From Arthrobacter sp. 9V (GTDB taxonomy: Bacteria > Actinomycetota > Actinomycetes > Actinomycetales > Micrococcaceae): 64,000 bases of DNA. The position numbers and the translations under genes were made by a program. Below are positions 16,259 to 25,104 of the stretch, piece after piece. The notes under the pieces are model-generated. The model was not told where the DNA came from and ran no database searches. It saw only the letters and a program-made list of their open reading frames with translations. Location: the NCBI RefSeq assembly GCF_902506065.1, contig NZ_LR732912.1, positions 4,106,838-4,170,837 on the forward strand, given 5' to 3'. How positions within the stretch are numbered: position 1 is the first letter of the stretch; each line of letters starts with the position of its first letter.

Positions 16259-17062
16259 CTAGCGGGCCCGGATCAATGCCGCGATTTCCGTGAACCCGAG
16301 CCGCTCTGCGTTCTGCAGGGCGGTTCGGCCTTGGGGGTCGCGGATGTCCGGGTTGGCGCCGGCTGCGAGGAGTTGCCGGACCACCTCCTGCTGATTGGGT
16401 CCACCGTTATTGAGCAGGATGGCTTCCTGCATGGCGGTCCAACCCAGGTTGTTGACGTGGTCCACGGGCACACCCACGGCAATGAGAATCCGAACAGTTT
16501 CCGTGTGCCCGTGCTCGCTCGCCGGGATCAGCGCGGTGCCACCGTACCTGTTGATGCTGCGAACATCGGCGCCCGCAGCCAGCGTCAGCTGCAGGACCTC
16601 GTTAAAGCCCTCGGCCCCGGCGTAGAGGAATGCGGAGTCCTGGATCTCGTCCTTGGCATTGACGTTGCCGCCAGCTGCGATCAGCTCGCGAACCCTCGTG
16701 GAATCGTTGGCTTTAGCGGCAAGGATGAGGAGTCGGTCGGTTTCCATTTGGGCCTCCGGTAGGAGTTGGGGCGGCGCTGAGACTTTGGACGGCACAGCGG
16801 CCGACGACGACGGGCCGGGACTTGCACTGGACGTCGCGGTGGAACTGGGGGCTGGCGCGGTGGAACTCCCGGCTGGCGCTGCAGGACCCGCGGTCACGGG
16901 AGCCGACGCTGAGCTGGAAGGCGAGGGTGCCGCCGTCGTACATCCAGCCAGAAGCCCGAGAACCAGCAATCCCGCCCCCACCACCGGAGTTTTTGTACAG
17001 ATAACGCCCCTAAAACGCCTCCAGAAGGGCCGTATCTGTACAAAAACTCCACGGGGATTCAT
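16259..17062 (-). CDS. Ankyrin-repeat lipoprotein
   Basis: About 267 aa. A lipoprotein signal (VVGAGLLVLGLLAGC, lipobox LAGC) is followed by a Ser/Pro/Ala linker of about 70 residues and then four or five ankyrin repeats (LLILAAKANDSTRVRELIAA, GFNEVLQLTLAAGADV, GHTETVRILIAVGVPV, EVVRQLLAAGANPD). It is therefore a surface-held protein-binding module of unknown partner. The ATG at 17062 has a poor ribosome site, and the region between it and the signal peptide is made of an 18-bp inverted repeat, so the true N-terminus is uncertain. The gene is convergent with and directly abuts the thiolase gene. Confidence 0.82.
   Translation of the reverse strand: MNPRGVFVQIRPFWRRFRGVICTKTPVVGAGLLVLGLLAGCTTAAPSPSSSASAPVTAGPAAPAGSSTAPAPSSTATSSASPGPSSSAAVPSKVSAPPQLLPEAQMETDRLLILAAKANDSTRVRELIAAGGNVNAKDEIQDSAFLYAGAEGFNEVLQLTLAAGADVRSINRYGGTALIPASEHGHTETVRILIAVGVPVDHVNNLGWTAMQEAILLNNGGPNQQEVVRQLLAAGANPDIRDPQGRTALQNAERLGFTEIAALIRAR
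16986..17050. repeat. Long perfect inverted repeat at the lipoprotein gene 5' end
   Basis: The arm 16986-17003 (GGAGTTTTTGTACAGATA) is exactly complementary to 17033-17050, with a 29-nt loop. It starts 15 nt after the stop of the haem-binding gene in the direction of transcription, so it may be that gene's terminator, yet it lies within the apparent N-terminal coding part of the ankyrin lipoprotein. Each arm contains TGTACA. Confidence 0.75.
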
Positions 17063-17064
17063 GG

Positions 17065-17637
17065 CTACTTCGCGGCCGTAGCCAGGGCGTCCGCGCCGGC
17101 GGTGGCGCAAGCTTCGTCGAGGGCGCCGTCCGGAGCGCCGCCAACTCCGATCCCCGCCACGGATACGCCGTTTACCTTCAGCGGAACGCCACCGGCCAGG
17201 AACAAGGTACCCGGGAGGTCAGCGATGGAAGGGCCATTGCCGTTGATGCGCTTGGCGAGCTCGCTGGTGGGAGCACCGAAAGCTGCGGCCGTGTAGGCCT
17301 TCTGCTTGGCGGCTTCGATGGTGTGCTCGGCGGCGTTGTCACCGCGAAGGATCGCCTGGACCGTGCCGAAACGGTCAACCAGGGCAACGGTGACGAACGG
17401 CAGCTTGTCCGTCTGGCACTTGGCCAGCGCGGCGTTGACCGCTGCGCTGGAAGCGCCCACGGAGATGCGGTTTTGGGACACAACGTTCTCCGGTGCCGGC
17501 TGAACCTCGGCGGCAACCTTCACGGGGGCGGCTGGCGCGGCTGCGGGCGACACTGCGTTGGCGACGGCTGTCACACCGCCGGTGAGCAACAGTGCTCCGG
17601 CAGCGGCGGCGGCAATCATCTTGTTGGACTTCTTCAC
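17065..17637 (-). CDS. hbpS: Secreted GlcG/HbpS-family haem-binding protein
   Basis: A 190-aa protein starting with GTG at 17637, which has GAGGAG just upstream. It has a signal peptide (KKSNKMIAAAAAGALLLTGG...AVANA). The HbpS/GlcG domain follows, with VTVALVDRFGTVQAILRGD, AKQKAYTAAAFGAPTSEL, GTLFLAGGVPLKVNG and GIGVGGAPDGALDEACA. In Streptomyces, HbpS binds haem and iron outside the cell and modulates the SenS/SenR two-component system. A NarL-type kinase and regulator gene pair is divergent from this gene, the same arrangement, so an accessory redox/haem sensor role is likely. Confidence 0.87.
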   Translation of the reverse strand: MKKSNKMIAAAAAGALLLTGGVTAVANAVSPAAAPAAPVKVAAEVQPAPENVVSQNRISVGASSAAVNAALAKCQTDKLPFVTVALVDRFGTVQAILRGDNAAEHTIEAAKQKAYTAAAFGAPTSELAKRINGNGPSIADLPGTLFLAGGVPLKVNGVSVAGIGVGGAPDGALDEACATAGADALATAAK

Positions 17638-17829
17638 AGGGTTCTCCTCGTAGTAAGCAGCGGGTACATCTCCATGCTTCCGGGAAAGCCCGCGGGCCAC
17701 ATCGGCCGGGCGCCGCTGCCGGCCTCAGCCTTTCCGCCACCGGTATCAGCCAAAAGGTGGAGAGACCAAGAAGCGCCCGGGATCTAGCATGGGAAGAACG
17801 CCTTCCACCGAACCCGGAACGGGAATTTC

Positions 17830-19020
17830 ATGCCAACCGCCAGTACACGGATTGATGGCCGCATTGATGTGGTTGTGCACTTGGGCTTTGCCGCCCTGAT
17901 GGTGGCCTCCGCCGTCCGCTACGTCATGCGCCACTCCCCTGCGGACAATCTATGGACCGTTGCTTTGGCCGTTGCTGTGTGTGCGCTCTATGCGGTCACG
18001 GCCCTCTTGGCCCACCGACAACGCGCGCATCAGCTGTGGATCCCATGGATGGTGGCTTTGGTGGCGGCGTGGGCCGCGTTGGTGGTGGTGGCTCCGAGTT
18101 TCGCCTGGTGTTCTTTTGCCATCTTCTTCCTCACCCGCACTGCCTTCCGCGGTTGGGCCGGTTACGTGGCGGGAGGCGCGACGGCGGCCGCCACCGCTGT
18201 GGGGCTCTTCCGGATGAGCGGCTGGACGGACATCGCCATGCTCCTCGGCCCGCTGGCTGCGGGCGCGCTGCTCACCCTGATCTACGACAAGATTGAGCGC
18301 GACGCGGCGCTGCAGCGCAAACTTTTCGACGACGTCACCCAAGCCCAAGAGCAACTCGCCGCCAAGCAGCGTGAAGCCGGGATCGCCACCGAACGCGAGC
18401 GGGTTTCCCGTGAAATCCACGACACCGTTACTCAAGGATTGGCCAGCAGCCTGCTCCTCCTCGAGGCAGCTCAGCGCTCCTGGCCAGCCGAAACCGCCCA
18501 CGAGGATGTACGCAAGGCAACCGGGCTGCTGCGGCGCAACCTCGCGGACACCCGAAGCCTGGTGCATGAACTCTCCGCCCCCGGACTTGAGACTGCGCCG
18601 CTCCCGGAGGCCTTGGAACATGCAGCGCGGCAGTACTTTGAGACCGTCAGCGTCCGCGTCACCGGGGAGCCGACGCCCCTTCCCTCCGAGGTGCGGCACG
18701 CCCTGCTCCGCGTTACGCAAAGCGCCGTTGCCAACATCAAACTTCACGCCAGCGCGGACCATGCCAGCGTGACACTGGGGTACCTTCCGGACGCAGTGAC
18801 CTTGGACGTGTTCGACGACGGCCGCGGCTTTGATCCCGCAGCGGTACCTCCGGCGTCGGCAAGCGGAGGATACGGCCTCCGCGCAATGCGGCAACGTGTT
18901 GAGCAGCTGGGCGGAGAATTGTCTGTGGAGAGCTCGCCCGGCGAAGGAACCATCATTGCCGCGCAGTTCCCACTTGCCCGGGTTGTTGATCCGGCCAATT
19001 CTGTGAAGGAGCCCCTGTGA
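17830..19020 (+). CDS. SenS-like sensor histidine kinase
   Basis: A 396-aa membrane kinase of the NarL/DesK class. About five or six hydrophobic segments occupy residues 15-155. A short coiled linker (LQRKLFDDVTQAQEQLAAKQ) precedes the HisKA_3 dimerisation domain with phospho-acceptor His197 in SREIHDTVTQGLA. The ATPase domain holds DVFDDGRGFDP and GGYGLRAMRQRVE. The next gene is its response regulator (4-nt overlap). The small extracellular loops suggest it may sense through a partner protein, which fits the divergent HbpS-like gene. Confidence 0.9.
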   Translation: MPTASTRIDGRIDVVVHLGFAALMVASAVRYVMRHSPADNLWTVALAVAVCALYAVTALLAHRQRAHQLWIPWMVALVAAWAALVVVAPSFAWCSFAIFFLTRTAFRGWAGYVAGGATAAATAVGLFRMSGWTDIAMLLGPLAAGALLTLIYDKIERDAALQRKLFDDVTQAQEQLAAKQREAGIATERERVSREIHDTVTQGLASSLLLLEAAQRSWPAETAHEDVRKATGLLRRNLADTRSLVHELSAPGLETAPLPEALEHAARQYFETVSVRVTGEPTPLPSEVRHALLRVTQSAVANIKLHASADHASVTLGYLPDAVTLDVFDDGRGFDPAAVPPASASGGYGLRAMRQRVEQLGGELSVESSPGEGTIIAAQFPLARVVDPANSVKEPL

Positions 19021-19643
19021 ACCCCATCTCCGTGCTGCTGGTGGACGACCATACGGTAGTCCGGAGCGGGCTCAAGGCGCTGCTGGGCACCCAAGCTGAT
19101 ATCGCCGTCGTCGGGGAAGCATCCTCCGGCGAGGAAGCGCTGGAAGCTGCCCGCGAGCATTCACCCTCCGTAGTCCTCATGGACCTTGCCATGGGCGCCG
19201 GGATGGATGGGATCGAGGCCACCAAGCGACTCCGTCAGCGGAACCCCCAGCAGGCCATCATCGTGTTCACCACCTACGATTCCGACGCCGACATTGTGCG
19301 TGCCGTCGACGCCGGCGCCATGGGCTATTTACTCAAGGACGCTGCGCCGGAGGAGATCTTCGCAGCCGTCCGCGGGGCGGTGCAAGGGAAAAGCGTGATG
19401 AGTGCACCCGTGGCTTCGCGCCTCTTCCAACAGCTACGGAATCCGGACGAAGTTCTCACTCCCCGCGAAGCCGAACTGCTCAGTCTCCTGACAGAGGGCC
19501 TCAGTAATCGTGATCTTGGAAAACGTCTGTTCATCTCCGAAGCAACCGTGAAAACCCATCTAGCCCACATCTACGCCAAACTCGGCGTCGAAACACGCGC
19601 TGCAGCAATTGCCACAGCTATCCGGCGCGAGGGGATGCGGTAA
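19017..19643 (+). CDS. SenR-like LuxR-type response regulator
   Basis: A 208-aa NarL/FixJ-family regulator. The receiver domain has LLVDDH, phospho-acceptor Asp56 in VVLMDLAMG, and the conserved FTTYD and YLLKDAAPEE segments. The C-terminal HTH is LTPREAELLSLLTEGLSN...ISEATVKTHLAHIYAKL. The GTG start overlaps the kinase stop. It presumably binds the shared region between hbpS and the kinase gene (17638-17829); no operator is obvious by eye. Confidence 0.92.
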   Translation: MNPISVLLVDDHTVVRSGLKALLGTQADIAVVGEASSGEEALEAAREHSPSVVLMDLAMGAGMDGIEATKRLRQRNPQQAIIVFTTYDSDADIVRAVDAGAMGYLLKDAAPEEIFAAVRGAVQGKSVMSAPVASRLFQQLRNPDEVLTPREAELLSLLTEGLSNRDLGKRLFISEATVKTHLAHIYAKLGVETRAAAIATAIRREGMR

Positions 19644-19671
19644 AGGCACGTGGTTGGTTACGCTGAGGCCT

Positions 19672-20238
19672 ATGAACGACGCAGCGGATCGCAAAATGTT
19701 CAAAAGCCCGGGAACTGCTTTGCTGGTCCGGGGAGCCCTTTTCATAGTTTTTGGCCTCTTGATCTTTATTTTGCCGAGCGCCACCGCTTTCGTGGTAGTC
19801 GTCATGTTCGGGGTATTTGCCATCATTGACGGTATTACCAGCGTGGCTCATTATTTCTATGACCCCGCCGGCCGTTCCCGCTGGACCATAGTGGGCGGAC
19901 TCATTTCCATTGCAGCGGGCATTGTGGCCATTGCCTTGCCGGGAATTACGGCGGCAGCAATCGGGGTTCTGATCGGATTGTGGGCACTGGTCCTGGGTCT
20001 CTCTCAAATCATCCTGTCCCTTGCAGCGCGGACCTTCGTCCGGAGCTGGGGTATCTGGTTGCTGACAGGCCTGATCACCGCCGTGTTCGGGATTGTGGTT
20101 CTGGTGAATCCGGGGCTCGGCCTCTTGGGCCTGGTATGGATGCTGGCAGGATTCGCGATCGTCACGGGGCTGCTCCTGATCGCTTCGGGCATAGGGCTCC
20201 GGAAACTCTCATCTTCCTCGGCGCTTTACGTCCGCTAG
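19672..20238 (+). CDS. HdeD-family membrane protein (DUF308)
   Basis: A 188-aa protein with six predicted membrane helices in three similar pairs (LLVRGALFIVFGLLIFILP, WTIVGGLISIAAGIVAIALP, SWGIWLLTGLITAVFGIVVL), the HdeD/DUF308 pattern. In E. coli HdeD is linked to acid resistance; here the function is unknown. The ATG at 19672 follows a weak ribosome site; the earlier in-frame ATG at 19609 would overlap the response-regulator gene. It lies 28 nt after the regulator and may be co-transcribed. Confidence 0.82.
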   Translation: MNDAADRKMFKSPGTALLVRGALFIVFGLLIFILPSATAFVVVVMFGVFAIIDGITSVAHYFYDPAGRSRWTIVGGLISIAAGIVAIALPGITAAAIGVLIGLWALVLGLSQIILSLAARTFVRSWGIWLLTGLITAVFGIVVLVNPGLGLLGLVWMLAGFAIVTGLLLIASGIGLRKLSSSSALYVR

Positions 20239-20300
20239 TTCGGCAAGGTAAAAAGCCGTCGGGGGATGCGCTCAGCCCCAAGTTCGGTAAGTTAGTGGCT

Positions 20301-21107
20301 GTGAAGATAGCTACCTGGAATGTGAACTCCCTCCGCGCCCGTGCCGACCGCGTTGAAGCCTGGCTTGAGCGCAGTGACTGTGATGTCCTGGCCATCCAGG
20401 AGACCAAGTGCAAGGACGAGAACTTCCCGTGGGAGCTCTTTGAGCGCATGGGTTACGAGGTTGCACACTTCGGTGTGAACCAGTGGAACGGTGTAGCCAT
20501 CGCCTCGCGTGTTGGCCTGGAGGATGTGCAGCGGACCTTCCCGGACCAGCCCGCATTCGGCAAGGCAGGCAAGGATCCTGCACAGGAAGCCCGTGCCATC
20601 GCAGCCACCTGCGGCGGCATCCGCATCTGGAGCCTCTACGTCCCCAACGGCCGCTCGCTGGACGACGAACACATGCCCTACAAGATCAAGTGGCTGGACG
20701 TTCTCCAAGGCCACGCAGCCGAATGGGTCAAGTCCGATCCCACGGCGCAAGTCGCCCTGATGGGTGACTGGAACATCGCACCGTTCGACGACGACGTGTG
20801 GGACATCGAACTTTTCCGCAACAACAACTACACCCACGTCTCCGAACCGGAGCGCGCGGCCTTCCACGCCTTCGAAGCCGGCGGTTTCACCGACGTCGTC
20901 CGTCCCTATACTCCGGGCCCGGGCGTGTACACCTACTGGGACTACACGCAGCTGCGCTTCCCCAAAAAGGAAGGCATGCGCATCGACTTCTGCCTCGCCT
21001 CCCCGGCGCTGGCATCACGGGTCACAGGCGCCTCAATTGACCGCGAGGAACGCAAGGGCAAAGGCGCTTCGGACCACGCTCCCGTCATTGTGGAGCTTGC
21101 AGACTAA
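20301..21107 (+). CDS. xthA: Exodeoxyribonuclease III
   Basis: A 268-aa AP endonuclease/3'-5' exonuclease of the EEP superfamily. Motifs in order are WNVNSLRAR, LAIQETKCKD, LYVPNGRSLDD, GDWNIAPFDDDVW, the substrate-binding MRIDFCLAS and the catalytic SDHAPVIVEL. The GTG at 20301 (VKIATWN) is the right start by comparison with the family; the frame remains open upstream to 19980 but that part overlaps the HdeD gene. It acts in base-excision repair. No strong ribosome site is seen. Confidence 0.93.
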   Translation: MKIATWNVNSLRARADRVEAWLERSDCDVLAIQETKCKDENFPWELFERMGYEVAHFGVNQWNGVAIASRVGLEDVQRTFPDQPAFGKAGKDPAQEARAIAATCGGIRIWSLYVPNGRSLDDEHMPYKIKWLDVLQGHAAEWVKSDPTAQVALMGDWNIAPFDDDVWDIELFRNNNYTHVSEPERAAFHAFEAGGFTDVVRPYTPGPGVYTYWDYTQLRFPKKEGMRIDFCLASPALASRVTGASIDREERKGKGASDHAPVIVELAD

Positions 21108-21139
21108 ATAGAGGCATACGGACGAAAGGGGCGAATGAC

Positions 21140-22027
21140 ATGACTGGAAACCTTTACCGGGGTCAGGCAGGTCTGCCGTTCTCTTCGTCGCTGCGTATTT
21201 ATGAGCCCCTTGAGGCCTTCCCACCCGAACAGCAGCGCCGGCTTCTGGCGGAAGGCAGTAAGGCCGGCTCCCGGGCCGCCGTCGAAAATGCGGAGCTCCA
21301 AGCCTCGCTGGGACGCATCACGCGTTCCGGCGGTGATCCTTTCCCCACCGGCCGCACGGACCTGGTGCGCATGACGCGCGTACCTACCGGGCGGCACGCT
21401 GCGCCGCAGGAAACAGAAGATCACGACGCCGCACGGCTGCTTTACTGCCCAAGTCAACTGGTGATTCGGGCGGGCTTGGCAGCCAATGCGCTCATGGACG
21501 GTGTGCACAGTCCGCTGGCCGATCTCCTCATTCCGGTCTCGCAGCGGGACAAACACCAGGCCAGGATCGATCGCATCAACGCAGGGGAAGCCGCAAAGCG
21601 CGTGCACACCCGCGCCTCCACGTGGGGCATCCCGTTCAGCTGGTTCTCGCTCTTCAGCGAGTCTGACCGCAAGGATGTGGTGGAGGCCGAGGGGCGCATC
21701 CTTACCGTGCGTGTGTGGACACCCCTCACCGAAGCCCTGGACCGGGCCCGGTTCGCTGTAGCCCACTTGGCGTTGGCTGCGCCGGATTTGGACATGCTGG
21801 ATGACCTCACGCAGCTCACGGAATGGCTGGAACTTTTCCATGTCCAGTCCATGGTGGAGCTGGACTACGGTGCCGTGGCTGACAAGGTGTACCCGGACGA
21901 ATCGCCCATGGATGTCCGGCTCGGCATCGAGTGCCTGGCCGAAGGCGACATGACCGGCGCAGCCGCTGCCTACCGCAGGCTTGCTTCGCGGTGGATACCC
22001 ATCCGGCAACTGGCCCGCGCGTCCTAG
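21140..22027 (+). CDS. Conserved actinobacterial protein of unknown function
   Basis: A 295-aa soluble protein with no signal peptide or membrane helix. Recognisable only as an actinobacterial hypothetical: the N-terminus LRIYEPLEAFPPEQQ is followed by a basic middle segment with RTDLVRMTRVPTGR and DAARLLYCPSQLVIRAGLA, a central AEAAKRVHTRASTWGIPFSWFSLF-type region and a C-terminal helical part with FHVQSMVELDYGAVAD. It starts 32 nt after xthA and may share its transcript. No catalytic motif can be named. Confidence 0.75.
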   Translation: MTGNLYRGQAGLPFSSSLRIYEPLEAFPPEQQRRLLAEGSKAGSRAAVENAELQASLGRITRSGGDPFPTGRTDLVRMTRVPTGRHAAPQETEDHDAARLLYCPSQLVIRAGLAANALMDGVHSPLADLLIPVSQRDKHQARIDRINAGEAAKRVHTRASTWGIPFSWFSLFSESDRKDVVEAEGRILTVRVWTPLTEALDRARFAVAHLALAAPDLDMLDDLTQLTEWLELFHVQSMVELDYGAVADKVYPDESPMDVRLGIECLAEGDMTGAAAAYRRLASRWIPIRQLARAS

Positions 22028-22094
22028 CCCTGCGCGTACCTGGCCCAGGGCTGCCTGGCCCTGCGACTCCTGGCCTGGGATTTGGCTTCCTGGT

Positions 22095-22835
22095 TTAGCG
22101 TTCGAGGACCACGTCCTCGGTGTTCGGGAAGAACTTCTTGTACGTGATGCCCGCGATGGCAGCCCCGATGATCGGGGCGAGAATGAAGAGCCATACCTGC
22201 CCCAGCGCTTCGGGCCCTGCGAACCAAGCCACACCAAGGGAACGCGCCGGATTCACGGACGTGTTGGTCACCGGGATGGACACCAAGTGGATCAAGGTCA
22301 GTCCGAGCCCGATCGCCGCGGGTGCGAAACCTTTGGGTGCCCGGGAGTCGGTGCTGCCCAGGATGATGTAAAGGAAGATGGCGGTCAAGACGACCTCCGT
22401 CAACAGGCCAGCGAGCAGTGAATACCCTTCCGGGGATCTCTCGCCATAACCGTTGGATGCGAAACCGGATTTCACGGCGTCGAATCCGTCTTTGCCGGAC
22501 GCTATGGTGAAAAGTGCCAGGCCCGCTACAGAGGCAGCTGCTACTTGCGTGATGATGTAAGGCCCCACGGCCTTCCACTCAACGCGACCCGCTAAAGCCG
22601 CACCGATGGTCACCGCGGGGTTGAAGTGCCCGCCGGAGATGTGGCCCACTGCGTAAGCCATGGCAAGAACTGTCAGCCCAAACGCCAATGCGACGCCCAG
22701 GAATCCGATTCCCATATTGACCTTGTCCTCGGAGAGGACTCTTGCAGCCAAAACTGCGCTGCCGCAGCCTCCAAAGACGAGGACAAAAGTCCCCAATGCT
22801 TCGGCCCCGAGCCGGGACGGAAGTGATGTATGCAT
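22095..22835 (-). CDS. aqpZ: Aquaporin Z-type water channel
   Basis: A 246-aa major intrinsic protein with six membrane helices. Both pore loops are intact: SGGHFNPAVTIG (first NPA) and NTSVNPARSLGVAWF (second NPA with the following Arg). The Phe near the N-terminus, a loop His and the Arg agree with a narrow water-selective filter rather than a glycerol channel. It would equilibrate water during osmotic change. The gene is alone; a GAGGAA ribosome site precedes the ATG. Its convergent neighbour ends 67 nt away, in a stretch with CCTGGCC repeats. Confidence 0.93.
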   Translation of the reverse strand: MHTSLPSRLGAEALGTFVLVFGGCGSAVLAARVLSEDKVNMGIGFLGVALAFGLTVLAMAYAVGHISGGHFNPAVTIGAALAGRVEWKAVGPYIITQVAAASVAGLALFTIASGKDGFDAVKSGFASNGYGERSPEGYSLLAGLLTEVVLTAIFLYIILGSTDSRAPKGFAPAAIGLGLTLIHLVSIPVTNTSVNPARSLGVAWFAGPEALGQVWLFILAPIIGAAIAGITYKKFFPNTEDVVLER

Positions 22836-22882
22836 GATCGCCTATTCCTCTACTTAGTGTCTCCGGACGACGTCCAAACGTT

Positions 22883-22900
22883 GGTTCCGTTTTCGGAACC
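22883..22900 (-). terminator. Hairpin downstream of the LacI gene
   Basis: GGTTCCG (22883-22889) and CGGAACC (22894-22900) form a 7-bp stem with a TTTT loop in the 141-nt gap between the LacI gene end and the aquaporin start. It could end LacI transcription; there is no clear U-run. Confidence 0.4.
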
Positions 22901-22976
22901 GTCAGGCGTGGTCGCGGCACACTAATTAGGTGGGGGCAAAGCGCGGTTCATGACGGAGATTGCCGCCGCCGTGTGG

Positions 22977-24026
22977 CTAGCTCGGCGGGGCTGTTGTCTC
23001 CCGGACAATCAGCTTGTGGGGGGCCACTTCTGAATGGACTGCCCCCGGGTTGCCGTCGAGTTCATCCAGCAGCATCTTGGTTGCCAGCTCGGCCTGGTTG
23101 TCGGGGCGCTGGCCCACCGTGGTGAGCCCGATTGATGCCGAGAAGTCATGGTCGTCGATCCCGATGACTGAGAGGTCTTGCGGGACCCTGACCCCGTGCC
23201 GCCCCGCTTCGAAAATGACACCCATCGCCATCTCATCCGAGGAACAGAAAATAGCCGTTGGCTTGCGGCCTGGTTGGCTCCAAAGCCGGTTGAACGCTTG
23301 CTGCCCGCTGGCGACTGTGAAGTCCCCCCACTGGTCCCATTCGGGACGGACTTCCAGGCCGGCGTCGGTCATGACTTCCTGGAAGGCGCGGATACGGACG
23401 CGGGGAACGTCGAAATTCAGGTCCGTTTCGTCGTCGCCATGGAGCAGCGCGATGTCCTTGTGTCCCAAGTCCAGCAGATGCCGCACGGCGGTGGACGCGG
23501 CGTCGTAGTCATTGATGCCTATGTAGGCGCAGTCCTCAACGTGACCGCCCACCACTACCAGCGGGATATCGATCTTGTGGAGATGTTCCAGCTCTTCCTC
23601 GGTCAAGGACATACACAGCACCAGCAAGGCGTCAATCTGTTTGTAGACCATGGTGGAACTGAAGAGGCGCTCACGGTTGCTGCCATGGCCGCCCAGGTTG
23701 AACAAGGAGAGGTTGTACTTGCGGGAGTGGAGCTCCCGGTCCGCGCCCTCGATCGCTTTGGAGAAGAACCACCTGCTGACGAAGGGGGCCAGCACGCCGA
23801 TGGTGCGCGTACGGCCGGTTGCCAGGCCTGACGCCGACGACGACGCCACGTACCCCAGGGAACTGGCTACTTCAAGAATTTTTTCGCGGGTGGCGGGAGA
23901 GACCCGCGGCAGTCCCCGCACGGCTCGTGAGACGGTGGCGGTGGAAACTCCAGCGGCTGCGGCAACGTCCTCAATACTGACACCGGTATGGCCGCCACGT
24001 TGGGATCTACCCGTAGTTTTTGACAC
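22977..24026 (-). CDS. LacI-family regulator of the alpha-glucoside-type importer
   Basis: A 349-aa regulator. The HTH is SIEDVAAAAGVSTATVSRAV with the hinge helix SSASGLATGRTRT, and the periplasmic-binding-like sugar domain follows (IGVLAPFVSRWFFSKAIEGA, FCSSDEMAMGVIFEAGRHG, IGIDDHDFSASIGLTTV). It lies directly downstream of the three-gene sugar ABC operon on the same strand, separated by a hairpin. A LacI-type palindrome in front of the binding-protein gene (27593-27606) is the likely target. Confidence 0.9.
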   Translation of the reverse strand: MSKTTGRSQRGGHTGVSIEDVAAAAGVSTATVSRAVRGLPRVSPATREKILEVASSLGYVASSSASGLATGRTRTIGVLAPFVSRWFFSKAIEGADRELHSRKYNLSLFNLGGHGSNRERLFSSTMVYKQIDALLVLCMSLTEEELEHLHKIDIPLVVVGGHVEDCAYIGINDYDAASTAVRHLLDLGHKDIALLHGDDETDLNFDVPRVRIRAFQEVMTDAGLEVRPEWDQWGDFTVASGQQAFNRLWSQPGRKPTAIFCSSDEMAMGVIFEAGRHGVRVPQDLSVIGIDDHDFSASIGLTTVGQRPDNQAELATKMLLDELDGNPGAVHSEVAPHKLIVRETTAPPS

Positions 24027-24087
24027 AGGCTCCCCTCTCCGGCCGTCGTTGCTCCGCCTTCAAACCTTAGGTGCGTACTTGTGGATT

Positions 24088-24136
24088 GCGGCCCTCGGTT
24101 ACGCGTGCACGTAACGCGCTGCGTAACCGAGGCCGC
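24088..24136 (-). terminator. Hairpin after the importer operon
   Basis: A stem of about 16 bp with one bulged C pairs 24088-24104 with 24121-24136. It starts 6 nt after the last permease stop and includes nested GTTACG/CGTAAC repeats. It should reduce readthrough from the ABC genes into the LacI gene. Confidence 0.65.
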
Positions 24137-24141
24137 AGTAC

Positions 24142-25104
24142 CTACCCCTTGAGGCCGCCGGAAAGCAGGCCGCGAACGAAGTAGCGCTGCAATCCGAAGA
24201 ACACCAGAAGCGGGATGATGATGGAGACAAACGCTGCTGCCGGGTTCAGGTAATCCCTGGCACCACGGGTGCCGGAAATTTCTGCCAGACGCTGCGTGAT
24301 CGGAGCAACGTCAGCGGTTCCACCGGAGAACACCAGCGCCACCAGCAGGTCATTCCAGACCCACAGGAACTGGAAGATGGCCAGCGAGGCAAGGGCCGGG
24401 ACCGAGAGCGGCAGAATGATCCGCCAGAAAATGGTGCTGTGTCCGGCACCATCCACCCTTGCCGCCTCAATGACTTCACCGGGAATTTCGGAGATGAAGT
24501 TGTGGAGGAGGAAGATGCCCAACGGAAGGCCGAACATGGTGTGGGCAATCCACAGCTGGGCGTACGAGCCCGCGGGGAGCTGCAGGGTCTGCGTGAAGAA
24601 CTGCAGCAGCGGAATCAGCGCCATCTGGAGCGGAATGATCTGCAGGGCGAAGACGAAGATGAAGAGTGCGTCGCGGCCCTTGAACTTTCCCCACGCGAAA
24701 ACATACGCAGCCATGGACCCCAATACCAGCACGAAGATGGTGACCGGGATGACGATCGCAATGGAGTTGACGAAGTACTGCGACAGGTTGGCGGACTGTG
24801 AGCCCGCCGGTGTCAGGACGTCCACATAGTTCTTGAACGTGAACTGCCAGTCGACGAAGGCATTCCACCAGCCGTCGGACCGGGGACCCACCTGCTTGGC
24901 GGCAGGACGGAACGAGGTGACAAAGAGGCCGAAGGTCGGCACAGACCATACGACGGCGATAATGACGGCTGCCGCTGTTGCCCACTTGGACGTGAGCTTG
25001 GTCTTGACGCGCCGCATGATCGGCTGGGCGTCCTCCGTCGGATCGGATCCAGGACGCTGCCGGGTGGCCTTCGAGGCCTCTTTCGGGGCTGGCGTGGCTG
25101 TCAA
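24142..25104 (-). CDS. Sugar ABC transporter permease (MalG/AglG type)
   Basis: A 320-aa permease with six predicted helices after a basic cytoplasmic N-terminus (about 45 residues). The EAA loop is EVIEAARVDGAGHSTIFWRI, which docks the ATPase. It ends with LQRYFVRGLLSGGLKG, typical of MalG proteins. The stop is just before the hairpin and the start overlaps the partner permease stop (4 nt). No ATPase gene is present, as usual for CUT1 systems that share MsiK. Confidence 0.91.
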   Translation of the reverse strand: MTATPAPKEASKATRQRPGSDPTEDAQPIMRRVKTKLTSKWATAAAVIIAVVWSVPTFGLFVTSFRPAAKQVGPRSDGWWNAFVDWQFTFKNYVDVLTPAGSQSANLSQYFVNSIAIVIPVTIFVLVLGSMAAYVFAWGKFKGRDALFIFVFALQIIPLQMALIPLLQFFTQTLQLPAGSYAQLWIAHTMFGLPLGIFLLHNFISEIPGEVIEAARVDGAGHSTIFWRIILPLSVPALASLAIFQFLWVWNDLLVALVFSGGTADVAPITQRLAEISGTRGARDYLNPAAAFVSIIIPLLVFFGLQRYFVRGLLSGGLKG

